Assembly (NCBI RefSeq): GCF_907165205.1
Contig: NC_058189.1
Coordinates: forward strand, 15,188,001 to 15,252,000
Source: Coccinella septempunctata
Taxonomy: Eukaryota > Arthropoda > Insecta > Coleoptera > Coccinellidae
Reading direction: 5' to 3'
DNA: 64,000 nt
Below the pieces are notes generated by a model that ran no database searches, was not told where the DNA came from, and saw nothing but the letters and a program-made list of their open reading frames with translations. The translations under genes and the position numbers were made by a program. Every line of letters starts with the position of its first letter. Position 1 is the first letter of the stretch. This document shows positions 45,507 to 56,630 of the stretch, piece by piece.

Positions 45507-47536
45507 TCCCACTGCAGAATTACTACGTTCATTACGTACAGAGACAAACACACATTTTCACATACGTTTATGGATAGGAGAATACACTGATAACACCGCA
45601 GCCTGTCAAAAGTGGCCGCCAGTAATTTTAATTGAATTTATGTTAATCAATATTCCAGGAGAAATTTCGTTCACTCCGTTTTGAAATAAAATATCATCCA
45701 CATCATAGCAATGCATGTAAAGAATACTAAAATCCATAGCTGCCGTAGCACACACTCGGCCGCAACTACCTCGCATCCAGGTGTAAGCAGGTAACATTTC
45801 GATGTATTTCTACGTTCATCACGTACACGGATGTTTTTGATATCAAATTAAAGCTAATTTTTTTTCGAATAGGATTATGTATGGCTGCCTGTGAAAAAAT
45901 AGCCGCAAGTTAGGTCTGCCATCTGTTAAAATAGCGAGATATCCGAAATAAAGTAAGAGAGAGTTAGACTCATTTCGCACCATCGGGTTCTTACTTGATG
46001 TTCCGAATTATATCTACTGATATAATGGGATCTTTCACACATGTTCCGGTTTAGTTTCGCACTGGAAAACAACCAGATTGCACTTTCCGCGGCGCTTATC
46101 GCGACGAGATTCGAGAGCTTGATGTGCCCACCGTACGGATAAAACCCGATGAATAATTTTTCATTCGGTTGTTTTCCGGTAAAAACCCGTGGTGTGAAAG
46201 GAATCTTAGGGTTCTCAACAGTGCATCTGAATTATTCGTGTATTATAACCACGTGTTGGAGCTCGTTGTACCCAACGCTATTGATATTATTGATGTAATC
46301 ACCCTTCGTCGGGCGCTATACGAATATTGAGAGTTCGGGCGCAATGCATATAATAGTTTCTAATAAGAATAAGGTCCAAATAAATTAATATCGAAACATA
46401 GGAAGAATTTTTTAAAAAGATGATAAGTCTCACCAATGTTCATTCCAAAGGCACTGGACGATTTATCATGTTCAACAAGATGTATGCGGCAAAAGAGAAT
46501 GATGAAAAATTCATTAAAAAAATCAAAGGGTTTGTTTCAACCCACATTTTATAGTTTTTGAAGTCATTAAAACAAAAGGTGACGATTTTCGTCAAGTCGA
46601 TGTTGCTCAATGCTACTAAGTACCACTGTTTAAAGTTAAGTGCGGAGAATAAATGGTTGGCTTCTTCTGGATGGTGCCCTGAAACCAACATGATTTCTGG
46701 GAAGTTCAACTCCGATACAAGTAGAAAATGTATTATGTAATTGAACTAACACATTTTCAGATGATGAAAAAAACTCTGATTGCGACGACGATAGTGACAA
46801 CTGCGATTGTGAAAGCAGCAAGGAATCGGACTTGGACTAGAAAATGTAATACACTGATATAAAATATAACTTGATTCAAGAGACTGATTTTGAAGAAACA
46901 CGAAAAAAAATTCTTCAGATCTAATCACATTTGTACTTGATGAATAAATTATTTTTTATTATAAAATAAATCTCTTAATACTTTAAGTTTTTTTCATAAT
47001 ATTCATTACGCAATTATAATTTTGTAAATGTTAAGTCGGCTGGCATCCACCATCCTCATCTAACAAGTGGCGTTGCGCGCCATCTCTTTCACTTTATTTC
47101 GGATATCTCGCTATTTTAACAGATGGCAGACCTAACTTGCGGCCATTTTTTCACAGGCAGTCATACATCATCCTATTCGAAAAAAAATTAGCTTTAATTT
47201 GATATCAAAAACATCCGTTTACATCATGAACGTAGAAATACATCGAAATGTTACCTGCTTACACCTGGCTGCGAGGTAGTTGCGGCCGAGTGTGCAACGG
47301 CAGCTATGGATTTTAGTATTCTTTACATGCATTGCTATGATGTGGATGATATTTTATTTCAAAACGGAGTAAACGAAATTTCTCTTGGAATATTGATTAA
47401 CATTAATTTAATTAATATTACTGGCGGCCACTTTTGACAGGCTGCGGTGTTATCAGTGTATTCTCCTATCCATAAACGTATGTAAAAATGTGTGTTTGTC
47501 TCTGTACGTAATGAACGTAGTAATTCTGCAGCGGGA
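45507..47536. mobile_element. 2.0-kb element with about 450-bp terminal inverted repeats
   Basis: Left arm 45507-45962 and right arm about 47081-47536 are inverted copies at high identity, both starting TCCC.CTGCAGAATTACTACG. The 1.1-kb core contains a broken reading frame (46420-46740) and an acidic tail, plus a small nested inverted repeat near 46029-46208. Long arms around captured or degenerate coding sequence are seen in Mutator-like and fold-back elements. I found no target duplication, so the class is open. Confidence 0.8.
46420..46838 (+). pseudogene. Degenerate coding sequence in the core of the inverted-repeat element
   Basis: One frame starts MISLTNVHSKGTGRFIMFNK, meets one stop near 46555, then continues KSLKQKVTIFVKSMLLNATK and LSAENKWLASSGWCPETN before stopping at 46738. 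A downstream frame encodes an acidic DDEKNSDCDDDSDNCDCESS tail ending at 46838. The pieces look like one decayed protein. I do not recognise it; it may be the element's own transposase remnant or a captured host fragment. Confidence 0.35.
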
Positions 47537-47539
47537 TCT

Positions 47540-48353
47540 CGTACTATAAAAAATGTCATCTATCGAACCAACAGTTTTCAAATATTCGCAGCCCAATGAA
47601 ATTATCGTTTTCTAAAAAAAGTGTATTCACCACTTAAAGAGTTTAGCCTTGGAATATTTTAATTGTTCAGTCATTGCCTCCTTCGCAATATCCAGAATGA
47701 TAAATTTGAGCTCCACAGCGAACAGTGGCGTCTTTTCCCGGGCGGCTTGTCAAAGGAGAGAAGGGACACTGTATAAGCTTCCTCATGCAGCAGAACAACA
47801 AAATTCATAATGTACATACATTTCTAACGCATCATAATAATATAAAATATTTATAAATATATTGAAAAAATTGTTCATAAGATAACAAGGTAACGGCCAG
47901 TCCCTTTAATTGCAAATAAGTTTACTTTTACTCCTACTAACAATGGCATTAAAAGAAGCTTTAAGCTCAAAGGGACTGTAAATTTGATTATGAAACTGGC
48001 TGTAAGAATTCAGTCGACTGACGGGGAAGCATATAAAGTAACACCACCCGGGCTACGCGAAGGTAGCGAGCCGAAATTAGAAACAGTAACAACAACCGCG
48101 CAAGATTAGTGTACAGTAACAGCATCTATGCTAGAAATTCTTTCGTTACTGACTGAAGTTGTTTCTAATATGGCACCAAAGAGGAACTGGAAGCTATATT
48201 GATTTATTTTTCTTAAAAGACTATAATTTCATACATTTCAATGAATTAACTTCATTCAAAAAGTATAAAATAAAAGACCAAAATTTCAAATACAATCTAC
48301 AGCATTTATCATTATAACAGAAATAGATGTGATTGGATACATTATACAGGGAG
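47540..48353. other. Intergenic sequence with one dispersed repeat
   Basis: 47890-48000 shares the 'gaagctttaagct' repeat with 9140-9290. Nothing else recognised. Confidence 0.4.
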
Positions 48354-48690
48354 TTCCTAAATTGAACGTACAAACGAAAAGGGGAGATTCCTTAAGTGAG
48401 TTTAAGAAAAAAAGTCCCATAAACATGGGGTCGCAAACGTTTCGTTTTCGAGATACAGAGTTTTGAAGTTTGAATTTTTTTCAAGTTTTTTTCTCATAGT
48501 ATCTACACTTCACAAGATATTCAACTGAAATTTGGCATAGATATTACATTTCAGAGTTCTCACCACATGACATGGCAATTTCGATAGAAGATCTACAGGG
48601 TGATATTTTTTCTGGAACACTGCCACCTGTTCTTCTGCAGAACTTTTTTTTGGTGAGCAACTGTTAATTTCAAAAAATGTAAAAAAAAAG
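48354..48690 (+). repeat. One-ended MITE fragment
   Basis: Starts TA-CAGGGAGTTCCTAAATTG at about 48352, a terminus type common in insect mariner-like MITEs, with an internal 'ctacagggtga' near 48593 but no clean right end. Non-coding. Confidence 0.35.
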
Positions 48691-48719
48691 TAACCATTCA
48701 AAAATATATCTACAGATAG

Positions 48720-49262
48720 ATCACAGAAACGAAATCACATGCATTTTCTATCTTCAGTAACTGAAACAATGGATAGATTGGATTATTGAAAACGGCCGTG
48801 AGATGACGTTGTTGCGTTTGTTCAAGCTGTTTAATATGTCGCTTGTAGGGCGTCCAGCTTTCGCTTCCGTAAAGAAGCGTTGGGAGGACCACTGCTTTGT
48901 AAACAGCTGTCTTGGTCTTAAGATTGAGGTCGTGATTTTGAAACACTCTGTCCTTTAGCTTCCAGAATGCCCGTGATGCCGAATTGATACGGTTGTGTAT
49001 TTCCGTGTCTAGGTTAGCCCTAGTATTTATGAAGCTTCCCAAGTATTTGAACTGCTCGACCTGTTCTAGAGTTTCATTGTCCAGGCTGATATCTGTTTGA
49101 AGGCTTTCTGGCGGACTTACCAGGATTTTGGTTTTGTCAATATTGAGTCTAAGGCCTAAAGCTTCGTATATATGTTTATAGGTGTCCGACATTATCTGTA
49201 GATCCTCTGAGCTGCTAGCGATAAGTGAACATTCGTCTGCATATTGAAGTTCAGTGATAAAC
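48720..49262 (-). pseudogene. Reverse transcriptase C-terminal fragment (non-LTR)
   Basis: On the minus strand, LQYADECSLIASSSEDLQ holds the catalytic box as YADE rather than YADD. Then come LGLRLNIDKTKIL, VEQFKYLGSFINTRANLDTE, INSASRAFWKLKDRVF and VLPTLLYGSESWTPYKRHIK, the classic thumb region of RTE/CR1-like elements. Coding breaks after LTAVFNN, and the N-terminal half is absent. It abuts a Gypsy integrase fragment on the opposite strand at about 49262. Confidence 0.85.
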
Positions 49263-49620
49263 TTGGTACAGGTTTTTGCCCTGAGGAGGACTACGTTAGT
49301 AAATTAGGAAACAAGCAGCATTACATTCACGACAAGGAGCGCAATAAAATGCAGCAAGCAAGTGACCGAATGAAAATGCGCTACGACATCAAGGCTATTG
49401 AAGTTGGGTTCACCGCTGGAGATTTGGTGCGGTAACATAATCCACAAAGGTGGAAAGGTTTTTCACCGAAGCTGCTGAGACAGCGGGAGGGGCCGTATGA
49501 AGTTATCAAGAGGATAAATGATGTAGTTTACAGGATAAGGAAGCTCCCTAGGAGAAATGCGTTGCACGATTTGTCACCCAGGAAGTACATCAAGACCTCT
49601 TCACAGTCTCTGAGGATACT
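49262..49620 (+). pseudogene. Gypsy-type LTR retrotransposon integrase C-terminal fragment
   Basis: Shows DRMKMRYDIKAIEVGFTAGD, then NPQRWKGFSPKLLRQREGPY and RINDVVYRIRKLPRRN, the conserved C-terminal (GPY/F) module of Ty3/Gypsy integrases. Near 49430 the usual tryptophan position reads as arginine, followed by a stop codon, so the frame is broken. Protease, RT, RNase H and the integrase catalytic core are not present. Confidence 0.8.
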
Positions 49621-49639
49621 CTCTTGTCTCTCTTGCTCA

Positions 49640-50250
49640 TTGTGTAGCGAACGACCATCGTTTGAGCAGATCGAGGAATAGAAAGAGTATTCAGAAACAA
49701 ATTTGGACGCCAGAAAGAACTATTGCGGCAGCAGCCAAGAATCGGAAAAGCTTTGAAATTAAAGGCTGTAGGTCGGTTCATTTATTGCCTAGTCACCAAG
49801 CAACATTCCCATCAGAAGCCAACCTATCAGAATCTATGGACGGCACTGCATAGCTTGAAAGAAGCCCTTCAACGCTTTCGAGTTAGGAAATTATAGCTGT
49901 TCCCAAGCTCGGACTGTGGACTGGACCAGCTGAATTGGCGGGTTGTGCGTAGCATGCTGGAGGTGGAATTTCAGAAGACTGGTACCTATACGGATCCTAG
50001 TATGCGATTTCAACACGAATCAAACCAAGGAGCCTAGCAAAACCGTGGAGTACTACTTCCATTAGAAGGGCTGCTGTAGGAATGGTGATGATTGCAGCTT
50101 TCGCCACGGTCCTCGTCAAAATTCCCGGAATCTGTTCTGGAACAGAACAGGCTTAAGGAGTGGACAGTGTAACCAGTCCGGCCCTGTTCCTTCTAGAAAT
50201 TACGGGACGCCGTCGGACGTTTTAATTAAGTGAAGAAAATGTTACATTAT
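49640..50250 (+). other. Possible 3' remnant of the Gypsy-type element
   Basis: Follows the integrase fragment directly. It is GC-richer than the surroundings and has short open frames but no recognised domain. It could hold a decayed LTR; no terminal repeat was found. Confidence 0.3.
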
Positions 50251-50254
50251 TATG

Positions 50255-50605
50255 AGTTATTTAGCGGAGGTTCGTGCCCTTTCCTGGTTTTCGAATCGGA
50301 TACGGGCCTCCCCACAGTCCCCACGGCTCCATGATGTCAATCGGGTTCAGTTTCCTCTTCGTCTCCTTGGTGTTTGTTCGATTCCTGAACTCCTCGCACT
50401 TTTTGTCGAAGTAGATGGTGTTCTTTTCCATGTTTTTCTGCACTTCCCATGTATTTTAGTACCGTTCTAGATCCCTAGCAATACCGCTTTTTGCTTCAAA
50501 TTCTCGGTTAGTTTCTTCGGTTTCAAACCTGTTGATGAAATGACAATAGAGATGGTCTTGATATCTTTTAACTTCCATCGTCTCCTGATTGTGTTCGACT
50601 GTTTC
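50255..50605 (-). pseudogene. Second, decayed restriction-like-endonuclease retrotransposon tail
   Basis: Aligns in the same orientation with the tail at 10491-11245: 'agtttcttcggt.tca..cctgt.gatgaaatgacaatag' and the 'cacttcccatgta' block are shared. It is internally deleted and has stops. It shows that this retrotransposon family was active at two places in the window. Confidence 0.65.
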
Positions 50606-51902
50606 AAAGTGGACCTTCTGTAGCTTTAACGGAGTAGAGCTATCTGCGTCACAAACTGATGAAGCAGCCTGTTCAAAATCGAGGATGATTTTGTCAAAGA
50701 GTGGAGGACTGTATGACGAAATAATTGAATTGGAGATGGTATAAAAACATTTATTGTATATCGTTCACAATCATAAAATGAACAAGTCACCTGCATGAAG
50801 CTAAAACAGTAATAAAAAACAAATATTAACAACATCTGTAGACTCAGAGAGACATTATTCAACTAAAATAAAGAGATCCAGAGCAGTTCAAATGAGAAGT
50901 CACTTTAGGTCAGACTTAGACTTTGAGGAGTTCAATAAATTCAATATTAACACAACGGTTACACAGTGACAGAGCAATCATTTGAAAATTGATTGCGAGA
51001 GCCTCTTCATTCCATCAGAAAACCAGAAGGTTAGAATAATGAATTTTAATGAGAAGACCGAGAGTAACAGTGAAATTGGCCAGAGGTGAAACTACATTGT
51101 CCAAGTCTGATCAACAGGGAGAGATAAATACATTAAATGTGAGCTGACCAATAATTATGAGGTAAGTAGGAGCAGTGGATGAATCGTGCAAATGAAAATG
51201 AGAAAAGCAAAATTAATTAATCTGAGAAGTGCTAGAATATTACAATGAAATGAGAGGAGCAAAATTAATTAATAAAATGAGAAGAACAATTAATTAATCT
51301 GAGAAGAGCAGAATAGTGTAATTAATATACATTACGTTAGTCTTGAAGAGTGCTAAAATTTATCAATGAATTCAACATTTACAGAGACGGACTGCCTACA
51401 AGTAAGCACGGTTAGAACGTCCATCAGAGAAACAGAAGATACAATTGATAAATTAAGAGAAGTGCAAAACGAGAGTACAAGTGATAACCACTAACTGTTG
51501 ATTTCGATGGGTGCAGAAGGCTGACAACTAACATGTTTGTCGAGCTAGATGAATGAACGTGAGAATGTATCATGAGAGTACAAATTTATAATGAGTAGAT
51601 CATACCAATTACCAATGAGGAAGACTTGAGAAGATTCAATCCTAGTGCTAAATACCCATTTTAATGTGAGAAGATTTAGAGAGGTCTGAAAATCTATGTA
51701 AATTATAAAATATAATAAAATACATGTTTCTGAGCAGACAAATGAATGATTTGACTCGATTTGACATATTAATTGAGCAGTACTAGTAATAATCATAAAT
51801 CTGTTTGAAGATTCTGGAATAATTCACAGGTGGACACATTTCATTCATAATGAAAAGTACATGAAAATGGTTAAATTAATAACTTTGAGAAGACTGAGTG
51901 TA
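50606..51902. other. Purine-rich intergenic sequence with recurring GAGAAG
   Basis: The hexamer GAGAAG recurs roughly every 50-150 bp (near 50900, 51050, 51220, 51280, 51300, 51450, 51630, 51890 and again to 52490), often followed by TGC or a short A/T word. All plus frames are dense in stops. No element is recognised. Confidence 0.4.
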
Positions 51903-52359
51903 CAGGATGGGCAAAATTGTGCATGGCACATTACGGTCGTCTTTTTTCGAGGAACTAAAAATGCCATCAACTGCATTACTCTATCTTCTTTTGTTTTCGA
52001 GTTATAGCTCAAAATTAAAATTTCAACTTTGGTCATTTTCGTTTCTGTTTGAGCTAGTATGTTGAAATGAAAACATTATACAGACACTTTTTCGAAAGCA
52101 ATCTAAATGACTTAGAAAGACTGAGGGTGAAGTATAATATATTTCTGAAACGGTGAAAAAATGGCGATTCTTTGTAATTCATTTAAAATTACTGTTTTCA
52201 TAAGAAAAAAAACACCCTCAAGAACAAAAGAGAAATGCAGTTGATGGCATTAGTATTATAGTTTCTCGAAAAAAGACGACATGAATGATACATTCATTTT
52301 TCTCTATCTCGTTGGGTTAAAAAGTTGTAGTTCAGGTATCACCAATTTTGCCCACCCTG
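51903..52359. mobile_element. Fold-back MITE, copy 2 of the 3046 family
   Basis: TA-CAGGATGGGCAAAATTGTG at the left and CACCAATTTTGCCCACCCTG-TA at the right. Shares 'cgtcttttttcgaggaacta' and 'gttttcgagttatag' with copy 1, but is 250 bp shorter through loss of the centre. It interrupts the GAGAAG-rich block. Confidence 0.75.
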
Positions 52360-54239
52360 TACATTACCTTTTGAGAAGAACAATTTAGCACTAGAATTGA
52401 ATGAGAAATGAGAAGACTAGTAAGAGAATTACTTAAATGAGGTGAACAGTTAAAAGAAGTTTTACAACAATCTAAGTGAGAACATTGAGAAGTCGATACA
52501 ACAAAGTGAACAAAGAGAATCAATAAGAAAATTTGTAATGTATAGTTTTTCGCCTCTGAAAAACACTGAGAGCGGGGCTGCTGCTTCGTTCAATTAGCGC
52601 ACCGCTGAATCGGGGTACTATACGTGGCCACCGGAGCTGGTCAGGAGCGTCGACTAGAGAGAGGTCGGAGGGGGGCTTCGCACAATTTTCTGACACATAC
52701 GGTTGGACAGATCAATTCCTCTTTACCAAGCTGTCATGGCAGCTCCGTTCGCTCTACTGAGCTTTTAAGGATATGTTTATCATGTTTTGTGAGCAGTGTT
52801 CTAATTTTTTTCTAAAGCAAGGCTGCTAAATCGGTGATGGTCCAAGTGATGATACCGAATGAATAGCTCGGTGCTGAGCAAGCGTAGGTATTAATTGCCT
52901 TGATCAAGTTCTTGCTCTTTAGACTAGTTTTCATTACCTATTCTTCTTGATCTTCGAGTGAACTCCTCCGTCAATTCTCTCTTTCTGGGTCTCATTGTTC
53001 CGTCTATTCTTTTTCATCCATAGATACTTGTGCGTATCTCCTTCCTTCAATGCTTCGATTTCCGCACCTTCCTTGGGTTTGAATTTTTAATGTACCGTCT
53101 ACTATTTTGCCTCTAGTTATATTGAGATATTTTTCCAATCCAAACCTTATTTTTAAATCGGCGGAGAATTCTTCTGCCATAAGTTCTGGTCATTTCAATC
53201 TCAAATGTAAAAAATATTTTACCTTGAATATCATTTTACAGTATAACTTCAATAGTCCTGGTAGATATCGTTCCAGGAACATACCCGGACATTCGAGGTG
53301 TTCAGAATATTGAAATGAATTGAATTTATTAAACTTGAAAATTATCAAAAATAAGATTAATTTCCAAACGCACAAAAAATGATTCAGGCATGTTCTGATT
53401 CCTGTATTGTACTCTAATATTTTGGGGCGAGTGAATTTAGAAGCCTAGTGCAGGAAGAAAGATTTCCCCAGCGCACCATGCTGTTTTTCAACCCTCATGC
53501 AACTGTTTCACTTGCCCGGACAAGAAAATTATATTGTTTAGCATGTAAATATTTTCGCGCCTGAATATCAGAGGTAAATATTTCAAATATCAGGGTCCGC
53601 CAGAATACTGGAGTGCCAGGTCTAATGACTGTCTAAACTATATAAGTTTTACTGCACTGCAACATAATTAGAGTGAATAACAAAGCAATTTCTTCATTTT
53701 GTGAATATGTATTTAATATATTTGTTCTGGCATATTATGCATAGAATTCATTAACTGCATTGTATCTTCCTCAAAATGAATATTCATTTTAGTCATATCT
53801 CTGTATCTTATACAATAATAATAATATTGAGCTGTCCAATTTTTGTTGTATTACTTTGAATAAAGTCATATCATTATTGATATGACTTTGAATAAAGTCA
53901 TATATCATATATTGATGTGATCAGATCAGATCAGATTTAAATATCAGAATTTTACACCATAAAGTACTGAAATGATATATTATCTTACATCTCACAAATT
54001 TATGTGCGGTTTTTCTTCTACAACTTATGAGATTGAACATTTTTCAAAAAAGAATAACATCATTAAGAAGAAAGAAATACTCCTGCAAAAATACACTGCA
54101 TCTTTTGGGGAGTTCAATGTTATTTATACTTCAGCATGAGTTTCCAAGTTCCCTAATAAACTTAAGTATATTACCAGAAAACTCACATTGTCATAATCAC
54201 ATATCATATATACACAATGCCCCTTATATTACTTCTAGT
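52360..54239. other. Intergenic sequence
   Basis: About 52550-52860 is GC-richer, with an abrupt left edge, and might be an old LTR or unrecognised exon. 53862-53889 is an 11-bp-arm hairpin with a partial direct repeat of 'tttgaataaagtcatat'. No gene is supported. Confidence 0.4.
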
Positions 54240-54539
54240 TCAAGGGAATCTTGTATCAACTGCCAAACATCCAATAAGAACATCGATAGGTTGATATCTC
54301 CATTCGGTTTCATTCAAGAATTTCATTTGCTCTCTCAAAACAAACATTCTGTCTTGATGCATTTCTTGAACGCTCTGTTTCGCTTCATTATCAATAGTGT
54401 CTTCCAGTGTAGCAGTTTTCAAAATTTTTTCAACCTTATTTGATGTAGAAACGGATGGCTGAGTACCATCTTCTTGTCCAGGCATTCTAAGGAGATCTTC
54501 TAATATTGGAGTTGAAGGAGCTTGCATAGCAGTTGACAT
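54240..54539 (-). CDS. Small protein resembling anaphase-promoting complex subunit 16
   Basis: Single-exon frame of 99 residues with good coding character. The N-terminal part is low in structure (STPILEDLLRMPGQEDGTQP). A predicted helix KVEKILKTATLEDTIDNEAK leads into QDRMFVLREQMKFLNETEWR, YQPIDVLIG. The last motif (EWR-aromatic-x-PI-acidic-x-L-hydrophobic-G) matches, from memory, the conserved C-terminus of vertebrate APC16, a roughly 110-residue subunit of the APC/C ubiquitin ligase that drives mitotic exit. The C-terminal CLAVDTRFP extension differs. A ttag acceptor-like sequence precedes the ATG by a few bases, so a 5' non-coding exon is possible. The gene is likely real; the identity is tentative. 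Confidence 0.6.
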   Translation of the reverse strand: MSTAMQAPSTPILEDLLRMPGQEDGTQPSVSTSNKVEKILKTATLEDTIDNEAKQSVQEMHQDRMFVLREQMKFLNETEWRYQPIDVLIGCLAVDTRFP

Positions 54540-54756
54540 TCCCTAACGCGAGTACAAGTCAAATATATAAAAAGTTTCCAAATGCTGATATTGATAATAA
54601 ACAAAACAAAGATTACAGATAATCTTTCAAACAAAAAATTATCATTGCTGACATATAACCTAAAACACGTTAAACGTCAAATGCATAGACTTATAATGTT
54701 ATTATAAGTTTATGGTCAAATGTTAAAAACGTTTGACGGAGGGATGGGCCGAAAAA

Positions 54757-54764
54757 TATCGATA
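54757..54764. promoter_or_regulatory. Perfect DRE octamer TATCGATA
   Basis: TATCGATA, the DREF-binding core promoter element of many insect housekeeping genes, lies about 220 bp upstream of the minus-strand ATG at 54539. A second partial site (GTCGATAG) follows within 15 bp. The link to the gene is inference from position. Confidence 0.45.
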
Positions 54765-54949
54765 AATATTGTCGATAGTCCGTCTGTATCGATTATCCAT
54801 ATTTCGAAGTATCAAATACGGTAGGAGGACGTTGTGGTGTGGCAGCGAGCGTTGTAACAAAGTAGAACAAGAAATTTCACTTCTTGAATTAAGTTCCTGG
54901 ATTTACCCCAATTACCATACTTTGCTTTGCACCAGCATTTAGTTTCCAC

Positions 54950-55385
54950 TTGCTTTCTATATATCTAGATAAGGGTGCTCCAGTCAGATCGCAAGAATAT
55001 CGAATGGCCAATCAGATTGGGGATGTAGTCGAACAGAATCGACTGGTATCATGTTCAACCGTCAGCATGCTCCGTTTGTCAACATTGAAGTTACAATACA
55101 AAAAAAATATTCAGTGCTACGCGCTTGTTCAAGTTCAAATTCATATCCAACAAGGTTGTCTCTGGGAGTTAAATCAGCAATCTGTGGGTCTGGACCCCAC
55201 ACTTCTTGCTCGGCATTTTTCTGTTTGTTATGAAACTCAATTTGTTGGATTCGTCCGCGACCGGTTCTTAATAAATATTGCTGATGAAATGGTTTAGTGA
55301 TGCAGAAATAGTTATTAGTGAAACTAGTTGGGAAATGCATAATTTTTCGTAATGAGAGCGAAATACGAAAAATAGTGTTTTCCAA
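54950..55385. other. Unrecognised coding-like segment, open on both strands
   Basis: The plus frame (54950-55297, 115 codons) and the minus frame (55062-55385, 107 codons) overlap. The minus frame has the more protein-like sequence (IQQIEFHNKQKNAEQEVWGP, NLVGYEFELEQARSTEYFF). The section 55211-55300 recurs, diverged, at 56121-56220, so the region is part of a repeat. I do not recognise either product. Confidence 0.25.
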
Positions 55386-56555
55386 CGTGTTTCACACAAT
55401 ATTTTGTCCTATTTTGAATGGGATGTTGCTATGAATTCAAATTAAAAGTACCAAAACCTCTTTAAAAGCTTCCCTCGGAGATTCCTTTAAAATTGTCTAG
55501 TGAAGGAAATTTTTCAATTTTTCACTCCGTTAATATGAAAGTAAGTATCCGTTACATAATCAGTTGCGAAATATTTTACTTTGCGTAACTGGTTGCGAAA
55601 AGTTAAACGTTTCAAAACATCAATGAGTTTTAAAAAAAGTCACTGTAGCAACAACCTTCTCAAAATCAGAAAAAAATAGCATTACCAAAAATAATGCTTT
55701 TCCCAACTAGTTGCACAAATAACTATTATCTACATATAAAGTGACACTTTTTAAAACTCATTGACGTTTCGAAACGTTTTACTTTTCGTAACTGATGATA
55801 AAACGATACTTGCTTCCATAGCAAGAGTGAAAAATTGAATAATTTCTGTCACTAGACGATTTTAAAGAAATCTGCGAGGAAAGATTGTGTAAACGTTTCT
55901 GGTACTTTTTTAATTTGAATTCATAGCCATTCAAAATTAGGAAAAAATATTGTATTAAACATATCGCTTCGCTCGTTACGGAAAATAATGCTTTTCCCAC
56001 CAAATGGTTGCACACTATTCCTTGTTTAGAGTAAGGCCTATGGAGGGTAGACCCTCCATAGTGGGTGTCACTTTAGTTATTGCGCACCTGCCTTACTCTT
56101 GAAGTCGATATCCATTTATGAGTCGATCTGTTTGTTATGAAATTTTATTTGTTGAATTTTTCCATGACCCTTTGTTGGAAAATATTGATGATGAAATGAT
56201 TCGTGATGCATGAATTAATTTTCCTTCTTTTGAGTAAGGCCACTAGGTGTCACTAAAGTGATTAGATATTATATTAGATCTTACTATTATTAGATATTTT
56301 GTTACACCTGAGTCCAGGTAGAATCTAACTAAACCTTTCTACAAAACCAAACGACCAATTTCATAACAAGTTTTTTGTAGAAAATTCATTCTCATTTCTT
56401 CTAATTCCAATAAATGGAACTTTTTTTGTATACATCAAGCTTATGAAGCTTGACAAGTTAACTCAAAATCATTGAACTCTATGGGTTCCCATAGAGTTCA
56501 ATGCTTAAAATGCAACAAATTTACACCATTGTTTGAGGTAGGCCAGAGATTATAG
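55386..56555. other. Intergenic repeats and small hairpins
   Basis: Contains copies, in both orientations, of the 'aaaaataatgcttttccca' repeat also seen at 27810-27950, and tight hairpins: 'ctatggagggt-aga-ccctccatag' at 56038-56061, 'tcaagctt-atg-aagcttga' near 56436 and 'tgaactctatggg' with its inverse near 56475-56503. No gene. Confidence 0.5.
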
Positions 56556-56630
56556 AGTTAGGTTAGGTTACCTAACCTAACTCTAGGTTAGGTTAACTTA
56601 GGTTAGGTTACCTAACCTAACCTAACTCTA
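56556..56630. repeat. Interstitial TTAGG-type repeats in inverted pairs
   Basis: 'ttaggttaggtta' is followed at once by 'cctaacctaa', and the pattern repeats about 35 bp later, giving two head-to-head palindromes of the TTAGG unit. TTAGG is the ancestral insect telomere unit, but GTTAGG-rich microsatellites are also common inside insect chromosomes, so origin is open. Confidence 0.8.

Noticed and set aside
45606..47559. Similar minus-strand frames at 45606-45797 and 47359-47559 as genes
   Set aside because: They fall in the two arms of one inverted-repeat element, reflect arm symmetry and have no protein features.
54027..54443. 138-codon plus-strand open frame
   Set aside because: It is opposite the APC16-like minus-strand gene and has no family features; it looks like a shadow.
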